Assembly (NCBI GenBank): GCA_017880945.1
Contig: JADGRM010000065.1
Span: 1 to 9,728 of the forward strand
From: Gallionella sp.
GTDB lineage: Bacteria; Pseudomonadota; Gammaproteobacteria; Burkholderiales; Gallionellaceae
Direction: 5' to 3'
DNA: 9,728 bases
Positions within the stretch are counted from its first letter, which is position 1, and every line of letters starts with the position of its first letter. The notes below the pieces were generated by a model, which saw only the letters and a program-made list of their open reading frames with translations, made no database searches and had not been told where the DNA came from. Positions 1-7,246 of the stretch are shown piece by piece. The translations under genes were made by a program, and so were the position numbers.

Positions 1-72
1 TGACCAAACAATTGGGAGCATCCGGAATCCAGTAATTCCAAAGTGTGTTAAATACGACCATAATTTTGCAGG

Positions 73-129
73 TGCAGGAGCGGGCCATGCCCGCGACCAG
101 GAAGTTCGCGGGCATGGCCCGCTCCTACA
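73..129. repeat. REP-like palindrome
   Basis: A perfect 21-bp inverted repeat, with arms at 76-96 and 106-126, encloses a 9-base loop. After one mismatch the pairing continues for two more bases on each side. Read on the minus strand it begins TGTAGGAGCGGGCC, the layout of the REP (repetitive extragenic palindrome) families known from Pseudomonas, Xanthomonas and relatives, which are mobilised by RAYT (REP-associated tyrosine) transposases. It lies just beyond the probable terminator of the protease gene, a typical intergenic REP position. It could also act as a back-up terminator or mRNA-stabilising hairpin. The family assignment is from pattern memory. No RAYT gene and no second copy are visible in the window. 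Confidence 0.75.
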
Positions 130-159
130 ATTGGCGCTGCTTCTAATGCAAATTGGAAT

Positions 160-200
160 AAGAAAATCCGGGGTGCAGTTGTTTTTGCATCCCCGGCTTT
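160..200 (-). terminator. Rho-independent terminator of the Do protease gene
   Basis: On the minus strand, about 30 bases after the protease stop codon, a GC-rich hairpin pairs 191-196 with 168-173 (CCGGGG/CCCCGG) and 186-189 with 174-177. There is a single bulged base at 190 and an 8-base loop. The 3' arm is followed directly by ATTTTCTTATT, a T-rich tail. Stem, loop and U-tract fit an intrinsic terminator ending the minus-strand transcript. Confidence 0.7.
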
Positions 201-231
201 GCCACAGCAAACAAATTCGAACCGCTAAGGT

Positions 232-1707
232 TTAGCCAAGCTGGATGGGCACGAACATCTTGTTGTTCCCCCTCAACACCAGCAGCGCCAGGCTCTTATC
301 GTGTTTGGCCACAAGGGAACGCAGCTTTGCGACACTGCCCACCTTCTCGCCATTCACGGACAGGATCACATCGCCGGACTGGATGCCTGCCCGTGCTGCG
401 GGACCATCATCGACGTTCTCCACCAGCAAGCCTTCGCCAACCTCGGCTTCCTTGCGCTCATCCGGTGAAAGAGGGCGCACCGCCAGGCCCAACCCGCCCT
501 TTGTCACCCCGCCGGTTTTTTCCTCTGCGCTGGCGGTTTTCATTTCACCCACATCCACGGATACTTCCCTTACTTTGCCTGCGTGCCAGATTTCCACCTT
601 GGCAGTTTTACCGGGAGTGATATCGGCGACCATGGATGGCAGATCCCCGGAACGGGCAACCTCCTTGCCATCGAATTTGAGGATCACATCGCCGGACTCG
701 ATACCGGCCTTTTCAGCCGGACTGTCCTTTTCGACCGCACTCACCAGCGCGCCTTCAGGTTTGGCCAGACCGAACGAATTGGCCAATTCCTGATTGACTT
801 CCTGAATCGTGACACCGAGCCTTCCCCTGCTCACCTTGCCATGATCGAGCAGTTGCTTTTCCACCTTCATCGCCACATCGATAGGGATAGAAAATGAAAG
901 GCCCTGATAGCCCCCGCTCTGGCTGTAAATCTGCGAGTTGATACCGATCACTTCCCCGTTCAGGTCGAACAGCGGGCCGCCCGAATTGCCGGGGTTGATT
1001 GCAACGTCAGTCTGCAGAAAAGGCACATAGTTTTCGTCAGGCAGGGAACGCGATTTTGCCGAAACGATCCCCGCCGTCACGCTGTTCTCGAAACCGAACG
1101 GCGAACCGATCGCCACTACCCATTCGCCCACGCGGACCTGTTGTGGATCGCCTATCCTGACAGCCGGCAAGCCACGGGCATCGATCTTCAGCACCGCAAT
1201 GTCGGAAGGCTTGTCCAGACCGATGACTTTTGCCTTGAACTCCCTTTTGTCGGTGAGTTTTACGATCACTTCATCGGCACCCGCCACCACATGGGCATTG
1301 GTCAGGATCACACCATCGGGGCTGACGATAAAGCCCGATCCGAGGCCATGCGTGGGCATATTGCCTTGAGGCGCGGGTGCCTGGAAGCGACGGAAGAAAT
1401 CATAGAGAGGATCGTTCGGATCCATTTGGGGCAATCCCGAAAACCGGGTCTTGACGGTACCCGAAACGCTGATATTGACCACTGACGGGCCTTGCTGGGC
1501 GGCGATCTTTTCGAAATCCGGCAGCGTGACGGTGGGCTTTTGCAATGTTTCGTTCGGCGTTGCGGTCGCAGCCGCAGTCATGTTCGTTGTAGCGCCGGCA
1601 TCCACGACAGAAATGCCCCGATAGATATAGCCTCCCGCCATGGCCGCAGTGACCAGCAATACAAAGACACTGTACTTGGCAAACTTCGGTAAAGTTCTCG
1701 ATTTCAT
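232..1707 (-). CDS. degP: Do-family (DegP/DegQ/MucD-like) periplasmic serine endoprotease
   Basis: This 491-residue HtrA protease degrades, and may chaperone, misfolded proteins in the periplasm. Residues 1-30 form a signal peptide or anchor (MKSR, then a hydrophobic stretch to about 27). The trypsin-like domain carries the triad His139 (TNAHVV), Asp169 (SDIAVLKI) and Ser242 (GNSGGPL). PDZ domain 1 spans roughly 296-386 (GRLGVTIQEV, AGIESGDVIL) and PDZ domain 2 roughly 404-490 (AGIQSGDVILSVNG). Two PDZ domains and this length are normal for DegP/DegQ/MucD. I chose the ATG at 1707 because AAAGGAG sits 9 bases upstream and the hydrophobic segment then starts near the N-terminus. An in-frame ATG at 1767 has no ribosome site. 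DegP versus DegQ versus MucD cannot be settled here. The gene follows ubiA with a 181-bp gap, so it probably has its own promoter. Confidence 0.95.
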   Translation of the reverse strand: MKSRTLPKFAKYSVFVLLVTAAMAGGYIYRGISVVDAGATTNMTAAATATPNETLQKPTVTLPDFEKIAAQQGPSVVNISVSGTVKTRFSGLPQMDPNDPLYDFFRRFQAPAPQGNMPTHGLGSGFIVSPDGVILTNAHVVAGADEVIVKLTDKREFKAKVIGLDKPSDIAVLKIDARGLPAVRIGDPQQVRVGEWVVAIGSPFGFENSVTAGIVSAKSRSLPDENYVPFLQTDVAINPGNSGGPLFDLNGEVIGINSQIYSQSGGYQGLSFSIPIDVAMKVEKQLLDHGKVSRGRLGVTIQEVNQELANSFGLAKPEGALVSAVEKDSPAEKAGIESGDVILKFDGKEVARSGDLPSMVADITPGKTAKVEIWHAGKVREVSVDVGEMKTASAEEKTGGVTKGGLGLAVRPLSPDERKEAEVGEGLLVENVDDGPAARAGIQSGDVILSVNGEKVGSVAKLRSLVAKHDKSLALLVLRGNNKMFVPIQLG

Positions 1708-1789
1708 TTTCCCCAACTCCTTTAGCAAATAGATCATGTCCGTATTCATCGCAAGAATAAATTTCATGCGTAAGGATAACTGCTAAGGC

Positions 1790-1822
1790 TGAATTTGTTA
1801 CTTATAACGGGAAAAAGTTCGG
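1790..1822 (-). promoter_or_regulatory. Possible sigma-E-like promoter of the protease gene
   Basis: On the minus strand the gap upstream of the protease has GAACTT (1815-1820), the core of the sigma-E/AlgU -35 element. About 16 bases further on is ACAAA (1794-1798), only a rough match to the -10 element (TCNAA type). Do proteases are often under extracytoplasmic stress control, which makes the site plausible. The -10 is poor, and no good sigma-70 pair was seen either. Confidence 0.25.
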
Positions 1823-1888
1823 AAAAAATTGCAACCAATTGTTACCCGGACGCGATAGCGCTCTTTGCCATCGCTACCGCACACCCCA

Positions 1889-2755
1889 TTAACTGCGAAC
1901 CAGATTATCCAGTGCGATGCCTGCAAACACCGCCGCGCCCAACCAGTTGTTGTGCAGGAATGCTTTAAAGCATGACTCGCGCTGGCGATGTTTGATCAGG
2001 CTGTAGTGGTATAGCGCAATGCCCGCAGCAAGTAACAGCCCGGCGTAATAAACCCATCCCGAGCTGATCATTTGACCAACCGTTGCGAGCAAGGCCAGCG
2101 TAATGGCGTAGCAGGCCATCACCGCAGCCACATCGTATTTGCCGAACAACAATGCCGCGGAGTGGATGCCGAGATGGATGTCATCGTCCCTGTCCACCAT
2201 CGCGTATTCGGTGTCATAGGCGATCGCCCAGAACACATTGGCGATCAGCAACAGCCACGCCACCAGCGGCACGCTGCCTTGTTGCGCGGCGAATGCCATC
2301 GGGATACCGAAGCCGAACGCGATACCGAGATAGGCTTGCGGAATGGCAAGGAAACGTTTGGTGAACGGATAGCTGGCGGCGAGGAATACAGCCGGAATTG
2401 AAAGCAGCAGCGTCAGCATATTGAGCGGCAGTATCAACAGCAGGGAGATCAGCGCGAGGATCGCCGCCAGCCACAATGCCTCGCCGGGTGCGATGCGTCC
2501 GCTGGTGACGGGACGCTCCTGGGTACGTTTGACGTGCTTGTCGAAATCGCGGTCCGCATAATCGTTGACCGCGCATCCGGCGGAACGCATCAGCACCGTT
2601 CCGAGCGCGAAGATCAGCACGATGTGCCAGGCCGGATGCCCGGAGCCTGCGATCCACACACCCCATAACGTCGGCCACAGCAGCAGCAGGATGCCGATGG
2701 GACGGTTCAAGCGGGTGAGCTGGGTATATAACGCGAGGCGTTCAGTAAGGTGCAT
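1889..2755 (-). CDS. ubiA: 4-hydroxybenzoate polyprenyltransferase UbiA
   Basis: This 288-residue integral membrane prenyltransferase attaches the polyprenyl tail to 4-hydroxybenzoate, the second committed step of ubiquinone synthesis, in the inner membrane. It aligns end to end with the UbiA family. The start region RPIGILLLLWPTLWGVWIA is diagnostic. The first Asp-rich, Mg-diphosphate-binding motif is NDYADRDFD (64-72) and the second is YDTEYAMVDRDDD (180-192). Hydrophobic segments alternate through the protein as expected for 7-9 helices. The C-terminal ESCFKAFLHNNWLG also matches enterobacterial UbiA. The ATG at 2755 gives the usual family N-terminus but has no clear ribosome site. A small ORF with a strong site overlaps it, so translation may be coupled. 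Yip1-family and protease genes flank it; its pathway partner ubiC is about 4.6 kb away. Confidence 0.96.
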   Translation of the reverse strand: MHLTERLALYTQLTRLNRPIGILLLLWPTLWGVWIAGSGHPAWHIVLIFALGTVLMRSAGCAVNDYADRDFDKHVKRTQERPVTSGRIAPGEALWLAAILALISLLLILPLNMLTLLLSIPAVFLAASYPFTKRFLAIPQAYLGIAFGFGIPMAFAAQQGSVPLVAWLLLIANVFWAIAYDTEYAMVDRDDDIHLGIHSAALLFGKYDVAAVMACYAITLALLATVGQMISSGWVYYAGLLLAAGIALYHYSLIKHRQRESCFKAFLHNNWLGAAVFAGIALDNLVRS

Positions 2756-2816
2756 GGATAGATTGAAGTCCAGAAATGCTCGCGGTTCGGCAGACCAAAT
2801 CGGGCTTGTCAGCCAT
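2742..2816 (-). CDS. Possible 24-residue leader ORF overlapping the ubiA start
   Basis: Between the Yip1-family gene and ubiA, an ATG at 2816 follows GGAGG (with AGAGG between), a far better ribosome site than any in front of ubiA. The frame encodes MADKPDLVCRTASISGLQ plus six more residues and stops with TGA at 2742-2744. This is 14 bases inside ubiA, in a different frame. A second in-frame ATG lies at 2828. The layout suggests a translated leader whose terminating ribosomes re-initiate at ubiA, or simply a chance ORF. The peptide matches nothing I recognise and is mixed in composition. I see the ribosome site and overlap directly; the role is inference. Confidence 0.35.
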   Translation of the reverse strand: MADKPDLVCRTASISGLQSIHAPY

Positions 2817-2833
2817 CCTCTCCTCCATGGCTC

Positions 2834-3478
2834 TTATCGTTTCCCGGAGTTACCCATGTCGTTCATGCCGGGTATCTTCTGCAACTCTTTGGTGAATTCC
2901 TTCAGGTGTTCTTTGGAATTGATGGCGGAGGATACCGAGCTGCAGTAAACCAGACCTGACAATGCCGCGATGATGCCGAATATCAGCAAGGCAGGATTGA
3001 TCGATATTTTGTGCACCTCCCTGGTCGCAATAACCATCAGGTAGAGCCACCAGGCGATGCCCAGCAAACCCAGGTAGGGCACGAAGCTGAGCAGGATCGT
3101 GATCGGCATCAATACATGCATATACGCCAGGCAACGATAACTGGTCTCATAGCTTTCGTTGGAGCCCGTGAAAGTCCAGATCGCAAAACAGATGGCCGCC
3201 ACAAAGAAACTCAGGATGGCCGCGATCACTGGCACGATGATCAGCCAGATGGCCAGCATGCCCAAATCATGGACTCCTGCACCACGGGTCAGGAACGATT
3301 CGATCGTGCTCAACACCACGCCGAGCAATGCGGTCATCACGACATAAAGCAGCGGATCGAGCAACCCGCCGGACTTGGGCATGGTTTTGAAAAAGTCGAC
3401 GGGTTTTGCGATCAGTTGGATTGCGAGGTCTATCAATCCCTTGATGTAGGTTTGCACGGTGACTTTGCTTTCATTCAT
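2834..3478 (-). CDS. Yip1-family integral membrane protein
   Basis: This is a 214-residue protein with a cytoplasmic-looking N-terminus (about 1-38), then roughly five membrane segments near 40-60, 73-103 (long, perhaps two passes), 118-135, 137-152 and 163-182. A short charged tail (SKEHLKEFTKELQK) follows. The pattern of an amphipathic N-terminal helix (FFKTMPKSGGLLDPL), a Pro-rich second segment and SYETSYRCLAYMHVLMPI resembles the bacterial Yip1 domain family (PF04893). Bacterial members have no well-defined biochemical role. The ATG at 3478 has AGGAG six bases upstream. Its stop is 18 bases before the start of the leader ORF and 78 bases before ubiA, so the two probably share a transcript. 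No catalytic residues are evident. Confidence 0.8.
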   Translation of the reverse strand: MNESKVTVQTYIKGLIDLAIQLIAKPVDFFKTMPKSGGLLDPLLYVVMTALLGVVLSTIESFLTRGAGVHDLGMLAIWLIIVPVIAAILSFFVAAICFAIWTFTGSNESYETSYRCLAYMHVLMPITILLSFVPYLGLLGIAWWLYLMVIATREVHKISINPALLIFGIIAALSGLVYCSSVSSAINSKEHLKEFTKELQKIPGMNDMGNSGKR

Positions 3479-3958
3479 GGTTCTCTCCTGGCGCGCTTCG
3501 TCAGTCGTCCATTGGGTATCGGAACATTACAAACTTTAGGCCATGCCCATATAACATCCTTGCTGCAAACCCCATCAGTGCTGATCGCGAACAAGGGCGT
3601 TAGCCCCGCCCGCCTGATGCAAGGCAACGATTTAAGTATACTAAAAATCAATCCGGGTTAGGCCAAGTACAGACGTGCCGACCCTCAGACAGACAAAAAA
3701 CCGGAATCTGACCAGTTACAGAATGATACTGGACATCAGCCATCGCCGGGTTGGCGAGATTTAATCGGGTATTGGTAATCCGTCGAGGGGTGCGTTCATG
3801 CGCAAAGGATGAGGCCGGTTTGTAACACCCGGACAGTCAGAATCTGCCACCATTTCGACTTGTTATTGGCGCACCATTATGGGCTCGGCTGGAACTCTTT
3901 TTTTATTGCCAAAGCGTATTCCGGCTTGCGTATATATTCTGCTGGAAAGCACCACGAT
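3479..3958. other. 480-bp gap without a convincing gene
   Basis: I find no believable coding frame on either strand. The part nearest the Yip1-family gene should hold its promoter and leader. It contains a TATACT-like -10 within the palindrome GTATAC (3636-3641), but no good -35. It also has three small inverted repeats: 3612-3615/3622-3625 (GCCT/AGGC), 3595-3599/3607-3611 (GGGCG/CGCCC) and 3574-3578/3581-3585 (ATCAG/CTGAT). Another short hairpin lies near 3741-3757 (TCGCC/GGCGA). The part after the glycosyltransferase stop has no clear terminator. The region may be decayed sequence left by rearrangement. Confidence 0.5.
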
Positions 3959-5632
3959 CTAATTCCGACTTAGCCCGGCGCCCAATGGGGCTGGAGATTG
4001 CAGAAAATCTATGGCTTCCAATGGCCAGGTGCCTTTAGCCAATTGTAATAATTTATTGAAAGTCCCTGTCTTGTGAACAACCAGATCCATTCTGGCAAGT
4101 TGACTGAATCGCGCTGATTCCAAATGCAGTAACCTTGCCTGGTCGTGTCTGACAAGCAGATGATAATTTCCCTTGATCTGCAAAAGTGATTCGGCAGTGC
4201 CAATCGCATAGCAGGGTGCTTCGCTATACAGAGCCAACTCTCTTGCCACTTCGGGCATTTGATAGACGTAGACCGGCATCCCGGATTGCTTGCCAAATAT
4301 TTTGGCAGCATTATGAGCCACACTGTAGTGCATAAAAGTTAACGCAGTCATTAACGACAAAAATACATAAAGCAGGTTGATTGCCGCAACAGAGTAAAAG
4401 ATAGTCCTGAAGTTAAATGACTCCGCTCTTGTCGTGTAGAAGTAATACGCCAAGCCGATCAAAATCACGGCTATTGCCGCCAACAGTGTGAAGTTCATCA
4501 CATAGATACTCAGCGCAATCGCCAGCAAGGCGAGCAGGCATATCAAGCCCATCTGTGAAATAAACAGGGGGCGACTGATGCCAGAAGCAATCAAGAATCG
4601 CGCGCAGAGTATCGCTGCAAACGGCAAGATGATGTCTATGTAGTAATCAAATTGGAACTGGGTGGCGCTGAACATTAAAAATGTGAAACTAAATGCGCCG
4701 CACAAGAAAACAAATGCGCCGCGTTCATTTGCATCAGCTTTACCAAATGCCTTGAGTTGAGCATAGACAGCCGCGAAAAAAACCGTAGTCCAGGGTAAAA
4801 ATGCCCACAAAAACACCAGCACAAAGTAAAGAGGATGGCCATTGTGGTTCTGTATCGGTCCGGTATTAAAAAAGCGCCCGAACTGACTATCCCAAAAAAA
4901 GAATTTGAAGCTGGAAATCGGCTGTTCCAGCTCTGAACCTCCCGCGTGCTGATTGAATTGCAAGTGCAGTGCGATAAGTTCTGGCGCGACAAACAGCAAA
5001 GACAAAACCAGCGCTGCCAGCCACTTGATGCTGAATAACTTTGACCATTGCTTTTGATACAGCCATAAACACACCAAGCCGCTGGTAATCGTGAATAGCG
5101 TAAAAATTCCCTTGGTCATGATGGCCATGGCAGTGAATAGCGCTCCCAACACCAGAAATTTGATGCGGGATTGCGCGTCATAGCGCAGCCAGTAATAGCA
5201 GGCCGGCATGATTTGCCCAATCAAATAAGTTTCAGCCTTGACTTCGATGCTCGCATCCATCAGGTTGAAAATGGATACATATATCAATACAGCCAGCACT
5301 GCCGTCTGCTTGCCATAAAGCAACCTGGCCAAACGATAGGTGTAATACGCGCCGATGAGATGAAAAATAAAGCCCGGCAAGATGTAAGTAAACGCGCTGA
5401 CTCCGCCCAACTTGAAGAATAGTGCCGTGATCCAAAACGGCAGGTGAGGTTTGTCCAGCCAATCATGGCCATCCAGCACCAGGCTGGCCCAGTCATGGCT
5501 CAGGACAATATGTTTTGCGAGTGTCGCGTAGACAATGGCATCGCCGCCATTGATGACAGGAGAAAACATCGCTGCGGCATTGATTAACACCGTGATCAAG
5601 GCTGCCCATTGGAGATGCTTTTGATAATTCAT
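3959..5632 (-). CDS. ArnT/PMT-type polyprenyl-phosphate-sugar glycosyltransferase (GT83-like)
   Basis: This 557-residue inner-membrane protein has about 11-13 hydrophobic segments followed by a soluble C-terminal part from about residue 440. The first periplasmic loop has an acidic residue (Asp31 in NGGDAIVYATLAKHI) and then DKPHLPFW (60-67). This is the conserved D/E plus DKPPL-type layout of the ArnT/PMT_2 glycosyltransferases, which move a sugar from polyprenyl phosphate to lipid A, a protein or another glycan. The length fits ArnT (about 550). I cannot assign the aminoarabinose reaction: no arn genes are nearby and the similarity I see is to the superfamily. The ATG at 5632 is preferred over an in-frame TTG at 5641; neither has a good ribosome site. 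The gene is visibly richer in A and T than recG/ubiC/ubiA, with many Phe, Tyr, Asn and Lys codons, which hints at separate acquisition. Confidence 0.8.
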   Translation of the reverse strand: MNYQKHLQWAALITVLINAAAMFSPVINGGDAIVYATLAKHIVLSHDWASLVLDGHDWLDKPHLPFWITALFFKLGGVSAFTYILPGFIFHLIGAYYTYRLARLLYGKQTAVLAVLIYVSIFNLMDASIEVKAETYLIGQIMPACYYWLRYDAQSRIKFLVLGALFTAMAIMTKGIFTLFTITSGLVCLWLYQKQWSKLFSIKWLAALVLSLLFVAPELIALHLQFNQHAGGSELEQPISSFKFFFWDSQFGRFFNTGPIQNHNGHPLYFVLVFLWAFLPWTTVFFAAVYAQLKAFGKADANERGAFVFLCGAFSFTFLMFSATQFQFDYYIDIILPFAAILCARFLIASGISRPLFISQMGLICLLALLAIALSIYVMNFTLLAAIAVILIGLAYYFYTTRAESFNFRTIFYSVAAINLLYVFLSLMTALTFMHYSVAHNAAKIFGKQSGMPVYVYQMPEVARELALYSEAPCYAIGTAESLLQIKGNYHLLVRHDQARLLHLESARFSQLARMDLVVHKTGTFNKLLQLAKGTWPLEAIDFLQSPAPLGAGLSRN

Positions 5633-5811
5633 ATTGATCAAAAGGTAACTGAATTGAAGGATAAGTACTGCTCGTTACCGATGATAACCACCATGGTGTG
5701 CTTGCAGAACTGCTTCCTCACCTTCGTCTTACCGGGTTTCGCGGGAACCTGTCCGCAACTATTGCCGCCGCCCAACCAGTCGAATATTAATCAAGCGGAA
5801 CAAAACCTTTA
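5633..5811. other. Unassigned part of the gap upstream of the glycosyltransferase
   Basis: It should contain the glycosyltransferase promoter, but no good -35/-10 pair was found. On the minus strand a frame of about 48 codons is open, from near 5786 to a TGA at 5638-5640. It is rich in Lys and Gly (for example QVPAKPGKTKVRKQF) but has no ribosome site and no recognisable match. It may be a remnant of a lost gene. A 10-bp palindrome, CACCATGGTG, lies near 5692. Confidence 0.3.
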
Positions 5812-5892
5812 CAGTGCCCAGCATAAAAATAAGCACGATGTGCCTTGCCGGATGTCTCGCGCCGACGATCCACACATCCCGCAGCATCGGCT
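5812..5892 (-). pseudogene. Decayed ubiA fragment (residues ~27-54 of UbiA)
   Basis: These 81 bases align without gaps to 2596-2676 inside ubiA, in the same orientation. By my hand count 59 of 81 bases match, including the 12-base block GCACGATGTGCC and the 11-base block CGATCCACACA. Translated on the minus strand it reads VWIVGARHPARHIVLIFMLG, against VWIAGSGHPAWHIVLIFALG in the intact UbiA. Upstream, the WPTLWG part is degraded to KPMLRD. Downstream, the reading frame leaves UbiA and stops soon after; a further GCGGAAC match needs a 1-base shift. The catalytic Asp motifs are absent. It is too short to be a gene and begins 26 bases after the enoyl-reductase stop. It is best read as the remnant of a second or older ubiA copy. 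Confidence 0.8.
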
Positions 5893-5917
5893 TACGAAAT
5901 TTAAAAGGAGGTTTTAC

Positions 5918-7246
5918 TCATCCACGGTCTTGACCGTGCATCAGGTTGAGCTGTTTGGCGATGATGTCGTGATTCAGCCAGAGCACCGGCGCGGCAGGAC
6001 GGGATGTCTCATGGAACATCAGCGGCCCGGTTCCCTCCAGCACCAGAGAACTCAACAGGCCGGTAACCAGTTCTTTGCGGTCTTTGTGCATCTGCGTGAT
6101 TTCTTCCGATGTGCCTATCATTATCTCTGCCAGCGCCGCCGAGTTGTCCATCGGCCAGGCTGCGAAATTGCGGAACCCTTTCATCACGCTGCTTCCATTG
6201 TAGTCATCGATCTTTTGCAACAGTTTCTCGAGCGAGGTGCCTTCCTGCAATAACGCACTACAGGCTTGCCACTGTGCTTCTGCCCAGGCGCCGCCATTTT
6301 CCTTCTTCAATGCCTTGAGCAGAGCGAACAGGGAGAGTTCGACGCCGACGAAGATGTCGGAAGAGTTGGTGCGTATCTCCGGGCAGTTGTAAACCGTGGC
6401 CTTGATGCCCTTCGCCCAGGCTGCTTCGGCAACGCGTTCCAGGCGCATCTTGGCCGGGCCTTGGGAATAGTTGGTGTAAGTCTGCCATTCATAATTGCTG
6501 TTGATCAGGATCTCGGTGCCGTGGTAGCCGTAGGCGGTGTAGCGCACCTGGCCGCCGGTCTTTTCGATCCGTGCGCGTATCGCCGCGCTGCCGTCGATCA
6601 GATATTGAAACGTATTCGCGGTAACCTCGTCGAAATTCATCAGGATCAGCTTGCCGAGGTCGCTGTCAAACAGCGAGCGCGAGGGCAGGAAGCGCTCACC
6701 CCGACCCTTGTAGATGCGGTTCGCGATGGCAAGAAACACCTTCACCTTGGGAATGCCGCCCGCCATGGTATGGGCGAAAAAGACGTTGCGGCCGTCAGGG
6801 ATCATGCCATCCAGCTCGGCCATCACTTTGGCCACGGAATCCTTGAAACGTTTTACGCCCACCTCGCGGCATTTCTCGATGTGCTTCCAATCGAGCTTGT
6901 CGTCCTGCCAGCTCTTGAGCGTCATGTCGGCCAGCAGATCGGTCGGGGTGGGCTCGCCCGCAGGGGCATCCAGATCGAATCCTGCCATCAGCGGCACGTT
7001 GATGATGCGGCCGCCCAGATTGGACTCGGCCACAGCCAGCTCCTCCCCGGTCAGCGGGCGCAAGGCGTTGTTCTCGTCGCGGCGGCCAACGGTGATGCCG
7101 ATGATCGTCATGCCCGCCTTGCGCGCCTCGTTGATCAGGCCGTTGGCGTAACCGCGGCCGAACAGCTCGCCGAACAGCACAAAGACATCGCCTTTGCGAA
7201 AAATATTGGTCTGCGGAATGTCACGTAATGGAACGGGTGCGATCAT
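5918..7246 (-). CDS. SDR-superfamily enoyl-ACP reductase-like protein (probable FabMG family)
   Basis: This 442-residue protein has Rossmann and active-site signatures of short-chain dehydrogenases. The Gly-rich cofactor loop is G26-ELF-G30-R-G32 (GxxxGxG). A strand with FFAHTMAGG (156-164) sits where FabI has its HSI/AFAP loop. The active-site stretch NYSQGPAKMRLE (259-270) closely resembles FabI's NYNVMGLAKASLE. Lys266 is spaced Y-x5-K from Tyr260 and Y-x8-K, the FabV spacing, from Tyr257. Then GIKATVYNCPEIRTNSSD (280-297) parallels FabI's GVRVNAISAGPIRTLAAS. It is much longer than FabI (about 260), with extra sequence at 60-150, 165-235 and after 310. This agrees with the FabMG group, known for NADH-dependent enoyl-ACP reduction and triclosan insensitivity. 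The family name is from memory. The ATG at 7246 is chosen because AGGAG lies 9 bases upstream; an ATG at 7303 has no such site. It would act in fatty-acid elongation, or on a related enoyl substrate. Confidence 0.65.
   Translation of the reverse strand: MIAPVPLRDIPQTNIFRKGDVFVLFGELFGRGYANGLINEARKAGMTIIGITVGRRDENNALRPLTGEELAVAESNLGGRIINVPLMAGFDLDAPAGEPTPTDLLADMTLKSWQDDKLDWKHIEKCREVGVKRFKDSVAKVMAELDGMIPDGRNVFFAHTMAGGIPKVKVFLAIANRIYKGRGERFLPSRSLFDSDLGKLILMNFDEVTANTFQYLIDGSAAIRARIEKTGGQVRYTAYGYHGTEILINSNYEWQTYTNYSQGPAKMRLERVAEAAWAKGIKATVYNCPEIRTNSSDIFVGVELSLFALLKALKKENGGAWAEAQWQACSALLQEGTSLEKLLQKIDDYNGSSVMKGFRNFAAWPMDNSAALAEIMIGTSEEITQMHKDRKELVTGLLSSLVLEGTGPLMFHETSRPAAPVLWLNHDIIAKQLNLMHGQDRG

Noticed and set aside
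1862..1888. Hairpin-like GCGAT...ATCGC sequence after ubiA as a terminator
   Set aside because: The stem is short and imperfect, and no T-run follows it on the minus strand.
3635..3642. GTATAC-centred TATACT as a firm promoter
   Set aside because: No acceptable -35 hexamer lies 16-18 bases away on either strand, so it is mentioned only within the gap description.
3011..3661. A 216-codon plus-strand open frame
   Set aside because: It is antisense to the Yip1-family gene and runs into the gap. It is His/Gln/Asp-rich, has no recognisable motif, and the opposite strand has a clean start, ribosome site and membrane segments.
5609..6253. A 214-codon plus-strand open frame across the 5.6-5.9 kb gap
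   Set aside because: It spans antisense glycosyltransferase, the ubiA remnant and antisense reductase, so it cannot be one ancient gene. The ubiA match is on the minus strand.
6266..7228. A 320-codon plus-strand open frame
   Set aside because: It is exactly antisense to the well-supported enoyl-reductase gene. Its His/Arg/Ala-rich composition is that of a shadow frame in GC-rich DNA, with no domain or good ribosome site.
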